Positions 1 through 13,115 of a stretch of 64,000 bases of DNA are shown piece after piece. The stretch is from positions 248,001-312,000 of the forward strand of contig JAIWNF010000050.1 in NCBI GenBank assembly GCA_025093555.1, written 5' to 3'. Made by a program: the position numbers and the translations under genes. The notes below the pieces were generated by a model. It saw nothing but the letters and a program-made list of their open reading frames with translations, searched no databases and was not told the origin of the DNA. The stretch's first letter is position 1. Every line of letters starts with the position of its first letter. The stretch is from Circinella umbellata (taxonomy: Eukaryota > Mucoromycota > Mucoromycetes > Mucorales > Lichtheimiaceae).

Positions 1-3000
1 ATTTTCTCATTACAAGGGTATGAAAGTGTACTGGGTGTATTTTCTGAAATTCGAGGTGAACAATATCGATTTGAACGTTTGGTAAATCAATTGGGTGGAC
101 TGACAGCTGTAACATCAGATAATAGAAAGAAAATACCTTCTTTAATCTGGGAGTTGCAAGCTGCATGTGTCAGTCTATTTAATAAAATTGCAAATGCTTC
201 CGAGTCTATTGAAGTACGCTGCTCTATACGGACAGAATTAGAACGGCGTGGGTTGGACAAATATCTTAAGGTATTAAACTATGTATCAATATAAATACCA
301 TTACAATTACTATTATTATTATTATTTTGCTAATTGTAAACTATGATGATTAGAATTTAGAAAGATTATCTGATTTATCTGATACATTAAGTAGCTCAGT
401 CCGGACATATTATGAAGCGAAACAAACAGATTTAAACCTTATTAACGAAGTTGAAAAATCTCGACGCCAAAGCATTTTACAACTGTAAATAAACTGATTA
501 CTTTGGAATATACAATATGCACTTTTTTTCTTTCTAACTCCCGTATTTCCTTTTCTCACCGTATGTAGACAACCACAAGATATATTCGCAACAGCTTTTG
601 ACAAGTTTTCTTCAGATCCTGACGTTTATTACCTTGTTGTAGATAGTATTAGCAACCTTCTAGATCTTGGTACAGATAAAGTTGATACCAATAAGCAGTA
701 AGTAATCTCCATGACACTGTACATTTGTCATTTATGCATTTTTTACTAACATAACATTTGTAATTTTAGAGCTGTCATTGATATTTGGACAATTGTCAAT
801 ATTTTTGCATCAAATATGAAACCTGCTGCAAGTAAAGGTAAAATTTAGTTATTTCAATCTTTTATAATACCTTACTGTAATTAGTTAAATTAAACAAAAA
901 TTACATGTAAATATTACATGTTATAGGTGATTTTCGGCGGCCAATTCAACGATTTCTTGAACGTATTCAACCAATCGCCGGGAAAATACAACTGGAGCGT
1001 GTAAATAATATTACACCCGACAAGACAGGCACAAATGAAACAGCAAGACATTCAATAGATAATGGAGATCTAGAAGATACTGAAGGATTACGCAATATGG
1101 TAGATGAATTAAAAGATTCATTAGTCAGAAGTGAAGAAGTGAACACAAAGATTCGACGTGAAAAAAATGAATTGATGATGAAAATGAACAAAGTACAGGC
1201 TGATCTTCAAGAACGCGAAGAGCGTATTGCTTCAATGGAGCACTATAATCGCCATCGCTCTTCATCAATTGCATCGTCCATGACAGCAACAACTGCTGAA
1301 CCCCAGACACCAGGTGTTGTTGCTAACGATTACCATACTAGTAAAACACACGATCAGGAGGTTACAATAGTGAATTCAACAACAAAAGTCAATATAGAAC
1401 CAGTAACTACAATTGATGTTAATAATAATGCTACTGAACCTCCAACGTCCAACGTTCCACCACCACCACCGCCGCCTCCCCCACCTCCCCCACCGAAGAC
1501 ACAAATGTCTTTTCCCGCACCAACACATCGATCTAACGCTAATGCCATAAAACGGCGTAGTGTACGTACATCTAAATATCTTCACCCTTTAGCACTTAAT
1601 CTATGTTTTACCTCGCTTAAATCATTGCACGAAAATAATGTGTCATCACCCACAAGTTCTCCTACTTCGCCTACTGCTGAATCAAATATTCCTTTCTCTG
1701 CCACCTCTGATCCATCACTTGCTGGTAATGCAAGCTGTTGGCAAAGGCCCCAGAAACCTGTTATTACCATGAAGGTAACTCAGTTTTTATAGCAATAAGA
1801 AAAAAGAATCACATATTTTGCTCCTCAAATTAATGTTATCTTTATATAGCAATTCTTTTGGTCAAAGTTGACACCAGAACGAATTCAACATACTGTCTGG
1901 AAAGAAATTCTATCACCTGATTTTAATAGCGGGTTAGAATCTCCTTTGGTGAGCAGTAATAGCAGTGAAGCTGAAGATGACGAAGATCTTTGGTCAGTTG
2001 ATGATATATCGCCCCATAAGAACTCCAATAGCAATTTGACAAGTTTCGCTGGAGAACAGAATTCAGTAATCCCACCGACAGCTATTTCTGTACAATTAGA
2101 TACAGTGGAACTAGAACGCTTATTCAAGAAAACTCGTAAAAGTAAGTGTATAATATAAACTATTTTTTAAGCTATTGTATTATCACTACATAATATACTT
2201 ACTGTAAAATAATCAATAAAATATAAAAGTAGGAGCCAGTAGTACTACAACGAACAATGCTGTTAGTCCGAAATTACGAAAATCCAATTCTATCACTCTT
2301 TTGGAATTTAACCGAGCTAACAATATTGGTAAGTATAAACGGACAACTATTAATAAAACTAAATTTTTGTTCGGTGAAATAATGAAATATTTATCACAAA
2401 TATTTAGCTATTATGTTGGCGCGTATCAAATTGACCTATCCTGAAATTCGAGATGCCATCTGGAATATCGATGATAATAAGCTTACTGTCGATAACTTGA
2501 TGGCTATTCGACAGTACATTCCTACGAAAGAGGAGGTAAATTTAGAAATAAATTAAAAAGCATACTATAGAGCACAAAGTTACACAGTGGTCAACATTGA
2601 TTATTTATATACTATTGCCATCAATAGATTGAAATTGTAAAGGAGTTCAATGGTGATGTCGAAAACCTCGGAAACGCTGAACGCTATTTTCGATCGGTAT
2701 GAAGAATATGAAATATTTTTCCTAAAAAGCTACTCTTTTATATATAATATTAATGAATTTGTATATTTATAATAACAGGTCATGTATATTCCTCGATTGG
2801 CTGATCGTGTCAGCTGTATGATTTTTCGTCGACGATTTAAACAAGAACTCAATGAAATCTTAGCAGTATGTTTTTCTATTTTACTTTGCGTGATTTTTGA
2901 TTTTCTTTAACTTCTTGTCGAATACTAATAGTTTTTTTTATACGTAGAAACTCGATGTTCTTCAATATGCCATATGTGAACTACGTGAAAGCGTACGATT

Positions 3001-4394
3001 CAAAAAAGTATTGAGGGTGCGTAAGCTAAAGAAGAGTTTGATCTAATGAGTAGCTTCAAAATTATATAACCAATATTAACGCTTTATATAATATAGACTG
3101 TTCTTGCCATTGGAAATTATCTTAACGGCCATACTATCCGTGGTAATGCTTATGGCTTTCGTTTAGATGCATTGCTTAAAGTAATTTTTTTCTCTCATAC
3201 AAAAAAAAAACTGATAGTCCCGAAAACGTTTTTTTAATTTCACTTTTGATATACAATATAGATGCGGGATACTCGGGCTGAAGGAGGAGGAAGCAGTAAC
3301 ACTATGCCTACTTTACTTCATTATCTAGTACACTTTTTAGCCAAATCAGGTGACGACGTTGTTGATTTCCGAGATGATATTGTTCATTTAGAAGCTGCTG
3401 CAAAATGTAAGCTATTATTATCATTATCATTACAGTTGGTTCTTCACTGTCAATAATATTGATGTCGTAAATTATAATCTAGTATCACCGCCTGCAATCT
3501 TTGCCTCTGTAAATGCATTAAGTGCAAACTTATTACAAATCAGTAATGAACTTAACTTGCATCGACGCCGTCGAACATCCGTGTCGCAAATTGATCGATT
3601 TGCTGACTCTATGGAAGAGTTTTTGATGGAAGCAGATCCTATAGGCAACAACTTAAAGAGTATGACAAAGGATATTGATGAAAAGTTAAAAGAATTAATT
3701 TTATACTATGGTGAAGATCCTGCAACTGTCAAATCAGAAGAGTTCCTTAATATCATCTACACATTTTCTTCATCGTTTGCTGTAAGTGGAGTCACAATAT
3801 ATAATTTATGGTAGTAATAAATATCTAAACTTCTTTGATGGCCCATGTCTCATTTTTTATTATAGAAAGCACAAGTGGAAATTTGTGAAGCTCGTGAACG
3901 TGCATTACGCCGCCAGCGACAGCAAGAAATGATACTAAAGGTGAATAATACGCATAAAATTATAGTTCAAAATATCAAGAGTAATGGATATAAAAAGAAT
4001 ATACAAACATGTAAATACTAACTATTCATCATCAATAAAATAGAAGCAAAAACCTTGTGTATCGATGTCATCTTCTTGTTCAAGTCGGAATAGTTCAGTA
4101 ACATCTTCAACTTCTACTTTGTCACGGTCTACATCGTATAGTAGTGTCACAAGCGATTCCAATTCACAACAAGGACCAAATCAGATGGTTTCCTTATCTC
4201 CGTTACCTCCAGATCTTACTAAAGGGGAAGATACCGGCTTTGACAATGTATTAAAAGAACTTCGTGCTGGTTTAAAACACAGTGACCATTCTTGGAAAAT
4301 TGACACACCCAGTCCACTTGTTATACGATACAGGCAACGAAAAGCCGAGCAAAATAATTTGGATGATCAACGGGTTTCAATTCTCCAAACATAG
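1..4394 (+). CDS. Formin (GBD/FH3-FH1-FH2), 5' partial
   Basis: Actin-nucleating and elongating formin of the Bni1/SepA/For3 class, acting downstream of Rho GTPases at hyphal tips and septa. The reading frame is open at base 1 and starts inside the FH3/armadillo region (GYESVLGVFSEIRGEQYRFE). A coiled coil follows (about 1085-1230), then a low-complexity linker and an FH1 segment with 13 consecutive prolines at 1459-1497. FH2 begins after the intron ending near 1850 (QFFWSKL, then TVWKEIL) and is spread over about ten short exons. It contains the hallmark GNYLNGHTIRGNAYGFRLDALLK around 3110-3180, in the usual position. The C-terminus (4290-4390) is basic (VIRYRQRKAEQ) and may be a DAD-like tail. 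Introns are 50-120 bp with GTAAGT-like donors. The start codon and GTPase-binding domain lie outside the window. The family call is very secure; the subclass is less so. Confidence 0.95.
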
Positions 4395-4998
4395 CTTTCT
4401 TAATTATTGTTATTAGTATTATATATCCTCTTTTATTATATCCTCTCCTCTATTCCCTTTCTTTATTAATATTAAAACTTTATTTTTTTCGTTCTTCTCC
4501 CGCTCTTCTTTTATCTTATCATACTTTTCATCATCTTTCTTAAACAGCAGCCATACTATAATAATATTGATTCATTCTAATAGCACGTGTTATACAAGTA
4601 TAAATTATACCAAACATCATATATATTAAATCACGCGCATACTTTGACGAGTTTTACTATTAAACTTAACATATTAATTAAATATCTGTCTATCTGTCTA
4701 TTAAAATACCTTTCATTGTAATGTATACAAAAACAAGGTTACGTATGTGATGTTATTGTAAGGAATACAATGAAATAATTAATAAGAATTTGGTTTTGAT
4801 CTTGGATGCATAACAATTTACATGGTCAAGTCAAGCCTTGTATATGGCATAAGCATTATAAGTTGTGGTACAAGCCAGTTTTATATATATTCAAATATGC
4901 TTAAATTTGTATCCATGGCAATCCAAATTAGGAATGCATATATTCTTTCATTTCTTAACTGAAAATCCCGCCGCATTTCCTTTTGTTGTATATATTCC
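4395..4998. other. Intergenic, formin / INTS5-like gene
   Basis: About 600 AT-rich bases between two genes on the same strand. Pyrimidine-rich 3' sequence of the formin occupies 4395-4560. Nothing else recognisable is seen, and it presumably carries the promoter of the next gene. Confidence 0.5.
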
Positions 4999-7900
4999 AT
5001 GCCACTATCTCGATGTACAGACGCCGATCTCGAATTATTATCCAATGCTATTGCACAATGCCCGGCAAATCAATCGAGTAACGACACTGCGGACGATAAT
5101 AATAAGAAATCGTTGGCTCTTGCTGTAAAAAAGTTAAAACGATTCATGACAACAGATGCTATAAAGTTGATTCAAGTAATAAAGCATAAGAAATTTAACG
5201 ATCTTTTTCTCCACCAAAGAAGGTATATTAACAGCGAACGAGACTATTTTTTTTTGTAGTGGGCATATGTCATTTTACAGGCACGAACGACAAACAACGG
5301 TATGCGGTTTTAAAGATAGATAAAGGATCTATAAAAAACAAAGAAAATAATGATCTAAATCTTATTTTTTTTTGTCAGTTCTAGGGAGAATCGATGCAAA
5401 TGCTGTTACAGTTATTTTAAAAGACACGGTCAATATAGCACTTATTGATCTTTTAGTTGAATGTATAGCATTTCGTGAAGCAATAGATGATAGGTAGATT
5501 GCTATTGATAACACAAAATTTAGTGGATTAATTATTGATAATAATAACGCGTATTTATGAATTATTATATAGTGTTTTCGGTGCCTTACTAAATGTATGT
5601 ATATATATCAGAATGAAAATACATAATGCTGGATAGAAAACTCACACAGTTACGAGCTTAGATTGGAAAAGAATCCATAGGTACGCCAATGTCTATGCTT
5701 TGGCTTATCTGTCTTGTATGTGAACGACTGCCGCAGTGGTCTATTCCAAGAATTCATGAATATCTTCTTTGGTCTTTCGCTACTGCTGGAAATCCGCATA
5801 TAAATGGTTCAAAGTATATATCCATTAATTTTTCGTACCACTACATATTGTCCCTCTAATAGATTTCATGTTTTTTTTTTGCAGAACAATTGCAGCCGAT
5901 GATGATCGATCAAGAATTACTGCTCTTGGGTCAAGTTTATTATCACATCTATTGGATAATCAAAAGGTTGAAACAAAAAAGTCGATACAAAATCTATGGA
6001 ACCAGTATTTTGATATGATAAAACGATATAATGACGGTCTTCAAGAATCAGGTATGAGAAAATCAAATTTTGTTTTGGCTATGTTATTTTCTCGAGAGCT
6101 GACTAAATAAATCTTTTATAGATATTCAGATTTATCTGTTAGGATATCTTCTTTCTTTACCATGTATAGCGCCCGAAGTAGTCAATGGTAAATTAAGCTT
6201 GATGATTCAAATGGAAGTTCGATTTGATTTGATTATGAATATTTATTTACTTTAAAATAGAATGTTGGAAGGATATATTTCAAAGGCTTTATGAGAATAA
6301 TGGACTGGGTGATATGTTTCTTCATGAGCGAGATACTAAACAATCACTTGTTCGCACATTATCTGGGTATGCTGTTTTTTATTTTTACTCTAAAGGAACG
6401 GGTGTTTTGAATTATTATTTACATCTTCATTTATGCATCACATCCTTTCCATGTCATAGAGAAGTTGTCAGTGTCGCAAGCATGTTTTCAACTTGGCTAT
6501 ATACCGTGGCATTTGATAAAAGTGGATTAATCATGAAGCATGCGTTGGACATTGCCATTGCATTGGATGCTATGGCTTATGATCGCCGACTCGGGCTTCA
6601 ATATCTTATTCCGGTAAAAATTAGGCAACATGCTCCTTTAATGTGCTCATTATATGAACAAACATTCATAACTAAAAAACCAATATATATATAGTCTGGC
6701 GGTAAATCCATTATTGATACACTCAAACCATCATTTGACCAACTGGATCTTGAGCCTGCATCGATTGATCTTGTTGAATGGATTTTACCTATTATTGCAT
6801 CAACGACATCAGAGCGCGGACCGGATGATTTAAAAATACCTTTATTTTTATTACAAATGACAGCCTTACGAAGTGATACATCCGATGTTGCAATAAGTAT
6901 GTTTGTGGCTTTGATCACTCGACTGGATCGAGAAACAACAAAGGATAGATTGCAAACAGATGCTGGATCACGATATCTTATATTGAATTTGGTAGCAGCT
7001 GCTGAAGAAAAATGGCCAGGGATATTCGAGTAAATATTGTAATATAGGAATAAAAGCTACACCATAACAAAAAATATCTCACATAAGGCGGTATTTTTAT
7101 TTATATAGAACAATTTTGGAACAGGTGTTCTCAAAAGCAATAGCAATGCATATTGCAAATGCTGGTGGCTCTATTAATGTCGAAAAAATTCTAGCGAATC
7201 TTTCAATGTTATTCGAAGACGCACGTGAAAATGATTATCACAATCGGCCCGGATTTGACGCATTTAAACGGTACATGAAGCAACGATGGCGTCAAGTGCT
7301 TTTGCTTTTTGTTAATCATCCATCCATGGAATGTCGTGCATTAGGATATCGATTGTTAAGTCATTCCCATTTTTGGGAAAATAGCGGAGAAACTGGTTCG
7401 GATGCAAAAAGTGTTGACCCGATGATTATTTCAAAGCTCTTAATGGATGCATGGTTCCGACATATGAAAAACCGTTACACCTTTTTCAAAGAAAATCAAG
7501 AGGAATCAGTTTTGGATGAACTTGAAAACTTGAGTAAGCAATTATATATCATGGATTAGTACTTTGGGGAGGGTGATACTGTTGATGCTCTGCTAATTAG
7601 ATAGCGTGTATTTTGTATTTTATACAGTAACTTGCTTTTGTCAAAACCTAGGCCTTGCTAAAGCTATTTTCAATGCTGCAATTGACGGTATTACTGGTGG
7701 AGCGCTTGAATTGTTTCCAAATGTTGATCTTGAGGCTTTACGACAAGAAAAAACTGACTTGTTGAGTAAGGTTCGAAATAGTGATGGTGTAAAAGGCGGT
7801 ACTTCGAAGGACTCAATCAGTGCTATTAGTTATCCAAACCAACGACGACCTCCACAGTTTCTTAAAGTGTATCCACAACTCAATGAAATGCTGTATGCTC

Positions 7901-8990
7901 TTTTTTTTTGTACTGTTTGTAATCAAAGGATCCTATCCCAGAAAATAGGAGTAACACATTAATTACAAACTTTTCACTTTTAGAGAATTACAAGACCAAG
8001 TATATATGGACAACATTGAGCGATCAGCAAATTTATTTTGTAAGTTTCAGGATCAAAAACAATATTCACAAGGTAATTTGTACTATAAAGAGCAAACAGC
8101 TTAAATCGTTATATTATTATTATTTTTACTTGATTCTTAACAAATTAATTATTCAAAAATATAGAACATAAATCCGCTATCAATTTTCATATATTATCTC
8201 ATCTTTCTGTAAAATGGCCTTCTGCCACAGCGGCAGTTGAAGCATATGATGAAGCGTTGCCAATGAACATTCCATGTGCAAGGTACGTACAAAAAAAATT
8301 CTGTTTATAGGGGAACCGATGGATGTTTTAATGTGCGCTTGAAACACGTTTTCTTAATAAACGATAAAATAGAGACATTGCAATTGGTAATGCATTCAAG
8401 GATCATCCGGTCCTGTTTCTTATTGTTGAGAGATGTTCAACGAATTCTCGATTTCCTATGGATGGATTATTGCGTAGTGTTTTGGTATACTTCATTGTTT
8501 TCTGGCATATGGAACAAGTGGCACAAGCACAAACATGTCTTACGTTTGCAACGCAACTGGATGGAACTGCTCGATTAATTGTGCTAATGAAACATGTAAA
8601 GTGTCATATTTTTTTTTGTTTACATGCGAAAGTAATAATTAAGTAGGATTGCTAATACCTTACTCAATCATGTCTTTTTCTTATGTATAGATGTTGCCAT
8701 CCTCATTTCATGATGTCTACAAGCTATTTCCATTTATGTCCGCTCGGGAATTAGGAGTTATTCTTTACCAAGCTGTATGGCCGTTTATACGTGGACATCG
8801 AACTGTATCTGATATTCCTGGATTAGGTACCTCAGGCCCGTCCAAGTCATCAGCTAAACAAGATATCGAGCTGGAAACGAAATGCAAATTACACTTATCT
8901 ACTATCTATCAAGAGCGATTGCAAGTTTTAGATTCTGCACCTACTTGGCAAGAAGCATTCAAACAAATTGGATCAAAGCTAGCTTTGTAA
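4999..8990 (+). CDS. Integrator complex subunit 5-like protein
   Basis: A large, almost wholly alpha-helical protein of roughly 900 residues over about a dozen exons. The start at 4999 (MPLSRCTDADLELLSN) is the best in-frame ATG. The C-terminal third aligns by eye with animal INTS5. The segment RDIAIGNAFKDHPVLFLIVE (about 8370-8430) matches the INTS5 segment ending in EQPLLFELL. The segment HDVYKLFPFMSARELGVILY (8712-8770) corresponds to the animal stretch beginning [20 protein letters not shown], with the following tryptophan and phenylalanine also kept. The order and spacing of the two blocks agree. Integrator is a nuclear RNA polymerase II-associated endonuclease/phosphatase complex for snRNA 3' processing and promoter-proximal termination; INTS5 is a scaffold subunit. 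No catalytic motif is expected or seen. The N-terminal half could not be matched by eye. The alternative is an unrelated HEAT-repeat protein. Confidence 0.72.
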
Positions 8991-9161
8991 ATACAAATAT
9001 CCTCTCTTTTGCATATAAATAAAAAAAACGATAATTCCCACTTACGATTCCGAAAATTGTTGTCGGGGTTCAGCCAGCAAGGTTGCTTGAGATGATAAAT
9101 AAATTTTGGGCAGACCAGAGGCTTTTTTTCTTGAACACACATATAATTATAAAATAATACC

Positions 9162-9623
9162 ATGTTTGGTGTCATTCGAGCATTACCCAGAGGATCAAGC
9201 CGTTTGCCAATGAGTGCAAAGCGTGGACACAACTACTATAAGGGTAATTGAAATTCCCGTTACATGACAACTTTTTGCGATTGGATATGTTGATTTTGAC
9301 AGCTCACAATGAATCACTTTTTGTTTTTGTTCAACCGAATGAAACAACAATAACAACAATAATATAGGTACTGGTACTGGTGCCATGGGTCGACACACAA
9401 AACAGGGTGGATACAAAATCGATTGGAATCGTGTACGAACATTTGTTGTCCCTGATCTTGAAGGATTTTCGGTAATGAGATAATTGAAACGAAACTTTAT
9501 AATATTTCTTTTATAATGCTTCTATATATACATGTGTATTAACATAAACCCCATTCATAATTCTTTTAGCTTGGACCATATGTTTCTCGTAAAACAGCCC
9601 CTCCCAAATCATCAGCACAATAA
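9162..9623 (+). CDS. MRPL27: Mitochondrial large-subunit ribosomal protein mL41
   Basis: Small protein of about 80 residues in three exons, belonging to the mL41 family (yeast Mrpl27), a component of the mitochondrial 54S/39S large ribosomal subunit. The basic N-terminus (MFGVIRALPRGSSRLPMSAK) looks like a mitochondrial presequence fused to the domain. The family signature GAMGRHTKQGGYKIDWNRVR is followed by TFVVPDLEGFSLGPYVSRKT. This corresponds to the yeast pattern G-x-GRHTK-x-GGY-x-I-x-W-x-K-V-R and the following T/P/D-x-x-x-F/L-x-PYV. Introns fall at about 9244-9366 and 9474-9570. It is shorter than the yeast protein, mainly at the C-terminus, but nothing essential appears to be missing. 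The start is the first in-frame ATG and immediately precedes the presequence. Confidence 0.93.
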
Positions 9624-10763
9624 ATTAATATTACATGTATAGAATACTCATAAAACTTCCACTATTTTTGATGAATGATTGTGCGTATATGTTGTTAGGT
9701 TTACAGGGCACAAAAAATATTCACGAGGAATACAAGTGTTTCCATGGAAACTTTATAAACACAGATGGAAAGTTGGATTGAGAGAGAAAAGTAAAGAGAA
9801 ATATATAGTGAATTAGAATGTGAAATGTCCTCTTATTTACATCAACAAAAAAGTATTCGAATATATGTAATGTATTCTTACCTAAACTTGTTATTCGTGA
9901 TGAAGAGGATATACACATAGGTTTGGTTAAAAGTCTTAGAGGTCTATGATACAATAAATTTATAATTCCCCTTATCTGAATATTTGCTCTATCATACAAT
10001 TTTGATTGTTTTTTCTCAATAGAAAAGTGCTCATGAGGAATAAGTGTTAATATCCAATGTATAAAATAGGTTTATCAAGTCTCTCAAACAATAATTATCT
10101 TTTTCATTTTTTTACCTTTCTTTTCAATTCTTTCCAATCAACAAAGTTTTGCATATAGTTTCTTTTTTACACAATCTCTTCCTAAACCAAATTTTATTTC
10201 CCCATACAGTTCTTTTTTCTTTTTTTTTTACAGATTATATACATTTGATAATATCCATAATGACGCATTAGAATACATGATTTATCTTGCACTTTTTATA
10301 TTATACAGTAGCTCATTCCTTATCCATAACAGTATTGCAAAAAATGTTTATGTTTACCCGTAAGAATAATATATATGCAAGACGGATGCGATCATGACGT
10401 TGCACAACATTTTATTTTTGTAGAATTGATTTTATATTTATAAATTGCAATATATATATGCACATATATACATGTATGTGTGTGTGTGAATTGGAGAGAG
10501 AGAGGGAGAGAGAGAAAGAAATGCTATACAAGATAACCATCAATCATTATTATACAATGCCAGTTCTTCGACGACAATATTTACCATGTTTCGATTCAAT
10601 TCTTATCAATGAGTATGAAACTTGATTCGTCGTTACAAAATTGCCCTTTGATTTATAATATTATTCCCCTGAAGCTGCAAAGTTATCCGTATTCAACTGT
10701 TTTTTATAATTTGATATTTTGTAATATGTTGAGTTACAGCATCAATATTGATTACAGGGTTGC
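9624..10763. other. Intergenic, no gene seen
   Basis: AT-rich sequence with no supported gene. A short TG run followed by a purine (GA) tract lies at about 10477-10520. Apparent open frames lack codon structure. Confidence 0.5.
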
Positions 10764-11119
10764 TAGGCTAGATTATAAATAGTTTGGGTGCCTCTATCGC
10801 TGTTGATGAGCGATACAACTGTTGAAATGAGTTCATCAAAATCAGGTGTCGATAAATTATTCAGTGTATCACATGATTACTAAGACCATTTGTATACTTG
10901 GGTCAGGATACACGTTTGCTAACTGAAAAGTAGTTCGTGGTTAGGCTGTTTTGTGTACTTTTGTAACTCATGTAATATTCGAAAATAAACTGAATCACTT
11001 GATAATACATAATAAGTAGGGTCTTCCTTTTTTTCACTGCCGACAGCCTTGACACTTTCCGAGCCGATAACGCCAGAATTTAAATGACGATGGAAAAAAA
11101 CTAACTTGTACAGAATCAT
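10764..11119 (-). pseudogene. Possible small gene or gene fragment, unrecognised
   Basis: Two adjoining minus-strand stretches read like real protein. The first (11119 down to 10919) starts with ATG and contains VGSEKKEDPTYYVLSSDSVY followed by FRILHELQKYTKQPNHELLF. The second (about 10850 down to 10764) reads TLNNLSTPDFDELISTVVSL, then INSDRGTQTIYNLA and a stop. Both have balanced, non-repetitive composition, unlike the surrounding AT-rich sequence. I could not find a clean intron joining them: the frame between contains TAG and TAA and the nearest acceptors give stops. It is either a gene whose intron I misread or a decayed fragment. I do not recognise the family. Confidence 0.3.
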
Positions 11120-11551
11120 AAAAGTGAATATATAAAATTAAAAGAAAGAAAATGTTAAGATTATAGTTACGATATTTTCTTTAGCTCTTTCCTTGTTTAT
11201 TATTTTTATTTTTATATTTGCATACTTTCTGGTTGAACTAGCTTCTTTAATCTGTCAACAGCTTACAGCTTAGATTCTAATAACGTTTGGGGGTACAATC
11301 TTGTGTCTTGGGAACTAATTCTAATTTTACGTAAATTTGGTCATGATAGTAGGTATTGTCAAAGAAAAGAGGATTTTGGATTGAAAAATGCGTATATATA
11401 ATAACGGGTGAGTATGTGTAATAGGAGTATATTTGATTGATAGAAAGAAAAAAAAATATTTTAATGTGCGCGAAAAAAAAAATATATATAGGTGATTAAT
11501 AAAATAATAATAGTAATAGCGGTAGTAGTAGTAGTAGTAATAGTGATAATA
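11120..11551. other. Intergenic with AAT/AGT microsatellite
   Basis: No gene seen. It includes a GTAGTAGTAGTAGTA-type microsatellite near 11520-11540 and the probable 3' UTR of the cyclin gene. Confidence 0.45.
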
Positions 11552-12814
11552 TTATGGGTGAATAACTGTACTATAAGGTGGTGTTGGTAAGCGAGGATGA
11601 TGGTGATCAATATGCCAAGAATGTCGCTGGTGATTATTGTGATGTGACATTTGTTTGACTGTAGGAATACCATCTAAGCTTTGTGATGGTGCAAAATGAT
11701 GATACTCTGTGCTAGGTGTTGTGGTGCTTGTATTATATCGACCTGCTGTTGCAGTAGTTTTATATGATGTTACTGATGATGGTCTGGTTGCACGCTTTTC
11801 ATGTGTGATTTTTGATGTCCATGACTGTCTACAAAATAACGGATCGGATCCCAAGTCTTTCTCCTTTAAATGAGATGATGATGATTGTCGACGATCGTGA
11901 TATTGACGACTAATATTTGATTCATCTGCCACAATTGTGCTGGCAGGCTGAGATGCCCCATGTGATGATACTGGAGTATTTGTAGTTGTAGTTGATGACG
12001 ATGATGCTGATGACTGTATTCTTGCTACATCGCTTGTACTACTACTACTATCACTACTAATACTTAATCTTCTTCCAATGGCTTCCTTCCTTCGCCATTG
12101 TATTCTGCGTTCTTCTTCACGCACCCAATGCAATAGTAGCTGATCCCCGTATTGCTGTAATTCTTCTATCGAGACGTTTAGATTATAATCGTTTAAGTGA
12201 AGAAATTCCAACTCCAACGCATTCAATTCGGCAACCGGTAAGCCTCCGACCTATTAACATAAGGTGTCACATGATTAATTCACTAAAAATTAAAATATAG
12301 ATCTTATCGCAACGCACATATGATGATAGAGCTACCATCGAAAAAAAAATTAAAGCTATAAAATATTTTGTACCTTTGCATAACGAGTATTGGTAAAAAA
12401 AATGTCAGAAAAAAATTTGCTAGCCACCATGATACCTGAGATGACCAACCGGTGGATGTTGAAAGAATCAATACGTAAGCAAGATGAGTTGCGAGACATA
12501 CGATCGAAATAAACAAGTAAACTGAGAAAACATTCATTGGTACAAGGGCAGTATTTCAAAATTCGGGACAAGTAGGCATGGATACCAATAGTTGGCACTG
12601 AACGACTATGAAATGCTGTATATTGTTTATCAGTAGTGCTAGTATTATTATTATCATTATTGGTATTACTGATGGTGTTGTTGCTGTTAGCTTGTAATTT
12701 GTCGTTCGTTTTGGTAATCCGTTCAAGTAGGCCAGTAATCATATTTATAGTGTCTGATGGAGGATGATTGGCCAAATCAAAATGTGGAAGGTTATGAATA
12801 TTATTATGCGTCAT
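11552..12814 (-). CDS. Pho80-type (PCL family) cyclin
   Basis: Cyclin of the Pho80/Pcl family, the regulatory partner of a Pho85-like cyclin-dependent kinase, probably in nutrient, polarity or cell-cycle signalling. Exon 1 (12814 to about 12375) starts MTHNNIHNLPHFDLANHPPS and carries a cyclin box: AFHSRSVPTIGIHAYLSRIL, then KYCPCTNECFLSLLVYFDRM, then the helix VISGIMVASKFFSDIFFTNT. After one intron (12253-12374) exon 2 resumes with AKVGGLPVAELNALELEFLH, the characteristic segment of this family. The remaining roughly 200 residues are low-complexity Ser/Thr/His, likely disordered and phosphorylated. Total length is about 380 residues. It is divergently transcribed from the recyclin gene, about 300 bp away. 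The exact family member (Pcl6/7, Pcl1/2 or Pho80) cannot be decided. Confidence 0.88.
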
Positions 12815-13115
12815 ACTTATATTAGCTACAGTTTATTGTTGATTTTAGTTAATTGAAAAATTGTATGTATATACAAAAAAGAAAAATAAATCGTAAAATA
12901 AAAGAAAAGGGGGTTCATATTACTCCACATATACGCTCATACATAGCAAAACCTGAATAATAAAAAAAAAGGTTTAAAGCAGCGATTTGGCGCTTATACA
13001 ATTAAAGCTTTCTCTGTCTACAAAAAAGAAAAAAACCTGGGAGGTGCGCATTTTTTTTTTCTTCACATACATACACGCACCACTTGTCACTTTTTTTTTG
13101 GTCTCTCTGTAGACA
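12815..13115. promoter_or_regulatory. Shared divergent promoter, cyclin / recyclin
   Basis: The 301 bp between two divergent ATGs must hold both promoters. It contains A- and T-runs and a pyrimidine tract just before 13116. No specific factor site could be assigned. Confidence 0.45.

Noticed and set aside
1354..1585. Minus-strand frames with poly-Gly or Trp/Arg runs
   Set aside because: They are the reverse of the poly-proline FH1 segment of the formin and have no other support.
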